From JAYEJW01 sp034716535 (GTDB lineage: Bacteria > Pseudomonadota > Gammaproteobacteria > Chromatiales > Chromatiaceae), in NCBI GenBank assembly GCA_034716535.1, contig JAYEJW010000139.1, positions 1-14,877 of the forward strand: 14,877 bases of DNA, given 5' to 3'. Under the pieces are notes generated by a model. The model was not told the origin of the DNA. It did no database searches and saw only the letters and a program-made list of their open reading frames with translations. Made by a program: the position numbers and the translations under genes. Every line of letters begins with the position of its first letter. Position 1 is the stretch's first letter. Below are positions 13,480-14,877 of this stretch, one piece after another.

Positions 13480-14853
13480 ATGACCATGGAGCTTTCAACC
13501 CTCACCGCCGTATCCCCCGTCGACGGCCGTTACGGCTCGAAGACCGAGGATCTTCGCCCCATCTTCAGCGAGCTCGGACTGATCCGGCACCGCGTGCTGG
13601 TGGAGGTGCGGTGGCTGCAGGCCCTCGCCGATCACCCCGGCATCCCGGAGGTCCCGCCTCTTTCCGGTCACGCCGTCAATATCCTCGAAGGGATCGTGGA
13701 AAACTTCTCGGAGGCCGACGCCCACCGGGTCAAGAACATCGAGCGCACCATCAATCACGACGTCAAGGCCGTGGAGTATTTCATCAAGGAGCGCATCGCC
13801 GGCAACGAGGAGCTGGAGGCAATCAGCGAATTCATCCACTTCGCCTGCACCTCGGAGGACATCAACAACCTGTCCCATGCCCTGATGTTGCGCGAGGGCC
13901 GTGGTCAGGTGCTGATCCCGCAGATGGACGAGGTCATCGCCGCCGTGCGGTCTCTCGCTCACGAACTTGCGGACCTGCCGATGCTGTCGCGCACCCACGG
14001 CCAGCCCGCCTCCCCTACGACGCTGGGCAAGGAGATGGCCAATGTCGTCCATCGCCTGGTTCGCCAGCGTGACCGCGTGGCGGACGTACAACTGCTGGGC
14101 AAGATCAATGGCGCCGTCGGCAACTACAATGCCCATCTTGCCGCTTACCCCGACCTGGACTGGCCCGCATTCGCCCAAGGCTTCGTCGAGTCATTCGGTC
14201 TTGCCTGGAATCCCTACAGCACCCAAATCGAGCCCCACGACTATATGGCGGAGCTCTTCGACGCCATCGCCCGCTTCAACAATGTGCTGGTCGATTTCTG
14301 TCGCGACGTCTGGAGCTACATCTCCCTACGCTATTTCCGCCAGAGGACGGTCGCCGGCGAGGTCGGTTCTTCCACGATGCCGCACAAGGTCAACCCCATC
14401 GACTTCGAGAACGCGGAGGGAAATCTCGGTATCGCCAACGCCCTGCTCGGCCATCTCGCGCAAAAACTGCCTGTATCGCGCTGGCAGCGCGACTTGACCG
14501 ACTCCACCGTGCTGCGCAATCTGGGGGTCGGCTTCGCCCACACGAGCATCGCGCTACAATCCCTTTTGCGGGGCATCAGCAAGCTGGAGGCGGATTCCGA
14601 GCGCCTTGCGGCGGACCTCGATGCCAACTGGGAGGTGCTCGCAGAACCGGTCCAGACGGTGATGCGCCGCTATGGAGTCGAGAAACCCTACGAGAAGCTC
14701 AAGGAGCTGACCCGGGGCCACCGCATCAACCAGGCGGAGTTGCAGCGCTTCATCGACTCCCTTGACATCCCCACGGATGAAAAAAACCGGCTGAAGACAC
14801 TCGGCCCCGCCACCTATCTGGGAAACGCCGCGGCGCAAGCGAAGGCGGTCTGA
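13480..14853 (+). CDS. purB: Adenylosuccinate lyase
   Basis: PurB catalyses two fumarate-releasing steps of purine synthesis: SAICAR to AICAR, and adenylosuccinate to AMP. From the ATG at 13480 the product is 457 residues (E. coli 456). Key segments are SPVDGRYG near the N-terminus, NHDVKAVEYF, FACTSEDINNLSHAL, and SRTHGQPASP with the catalytic His at 173. The superfamily signature GSSTMPHKVNPIDFEN carries the flexible-loop serines S297 and S298, and SRWQRDLTDSTVLRN follows. This is the gammaproteobacterial long-form PurB. GGAG (13470-13473) is 6 bases before the ATG at 13480, favouring it over the ATG at 13486 that would start MELSTLTAV, the usual annotated start. Spacing to acnA is 54 bp with no evident terminator, so co-transcription is likely. 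The last 24 bases after its stop show nothing. Confidence 0.96.
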   Translation: MTMELSTLTAVSPVDGRYGSKTEDLRPIFSELGLIRHRVLVEVRWLQALADHPGIPEVPPLSGHAVNILEGIVENFSEADAHRVKNIERTINHDVKAVEYFIKERIAGNEELEAISEFIHFACTSEDINNLSHALMLREGRGQVLIPQMDEVIAAVRSLAHELADLPMLSRTHGQPASPTTLGKEMANVVHRLVRQRDRVADVQLLGKINGAVGNYNAHLAAYPDLDWPAFAQGFVESFGLAWNPYSTQIEPHDYMAELFDAIARFNNVLVDFCRDVWSYISLRYFRQRTVAGEVGSSTMPHKVNPIDFENAEGNLGIANALLGHLAQKLPVSRWQRDLTDSTVLRNLGVGFAHTSIALQSLLRGISKLEADSERLAADLDANWEVLAEPVQTVMRRYGVEKPYEKLKELTRGHRINQAELQRFIDSLDIPTDEKNRLKTLGPATYLGNAAAQAKAV

Positions 14854-14877
14854 CCCTGAGGTATCCCCAGATTATTG

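Noticed and set aside
1..14877. CRISPR array, prophage, IS element, toxin-antitoxin or defence system
   Set aside because: All coding space is filled by conserved core genes. There are no spaced repeats, integrase or transposase genes, or small paired toxin-like genes.

Overview
This 14.9 kb window is core chromosome of a GC-rich gammaproteobacterium. The gene order aat-bpt-infA, then clpA/clpS (opposite strand), cspD, icd (opposite strand), mnmA-hflD and purB is the arrangement I recall from Pseudomonas and related gammaproteobacteria. The same blocks occur, split apart, in E. coli. I would guess a Chromatiales-like lineage, but this rests only on protein resemblance and base composition. 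I see no phage, transposon, CRISPR array, tRNA or rRNA.

Layout: a minus-strand cardiolipin synthase gene (128-1591) follows a short end region with an inverted repeat. Next is a shrunken remnant of a DUF482/COG3146 acyltransferase gene (1680-1910), overlapping the plus-strand unit aat-bpt-infA (1894-3724). clpA and clpS (3761-6553) converge on infA. A 328-bp regulatory gap with a clear sigma70-type promoter separates clpS from the divergent cspD. cspD and icd converge on a strong bidirectional terminator (7131-7168). icd is divergent from mnmA-hflD-acnA-purB, which fills the rest of the window. A heptamer tandem repeat lies between mnmA and hflD.

Functional themes: (1) An N-degron pathway is nearly complete here: two tRNA-protein transferases that add Leu/Phe (Aat) or Leu (Bpt) to protein N-termini, the adaptor ClpS that recognises those residues, and the unfoldase ClpA. 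Only the peptidase ClpP is missing. (2) Two consecutive TCA-cycle enzymes, aconitase A and NADP-type isocitrate dehydrogenase, lie on either side of mnmA-hflD. (3) Translation and nucleotide genes fill the rest: IF-1, the tRNA 2-thiouridylase MnmA, and adenylosuccinate lyase.

I did not find an obviously new multi-gene system. The observations most worth a second look are the internally deleted acyltransferase gene upstream of aat, the tight N-degron cluster, the insertion of acnA between hflD and purB, the heptamer repeats, and structured intergenic sequences next to clpA, cspD, infA and icd.
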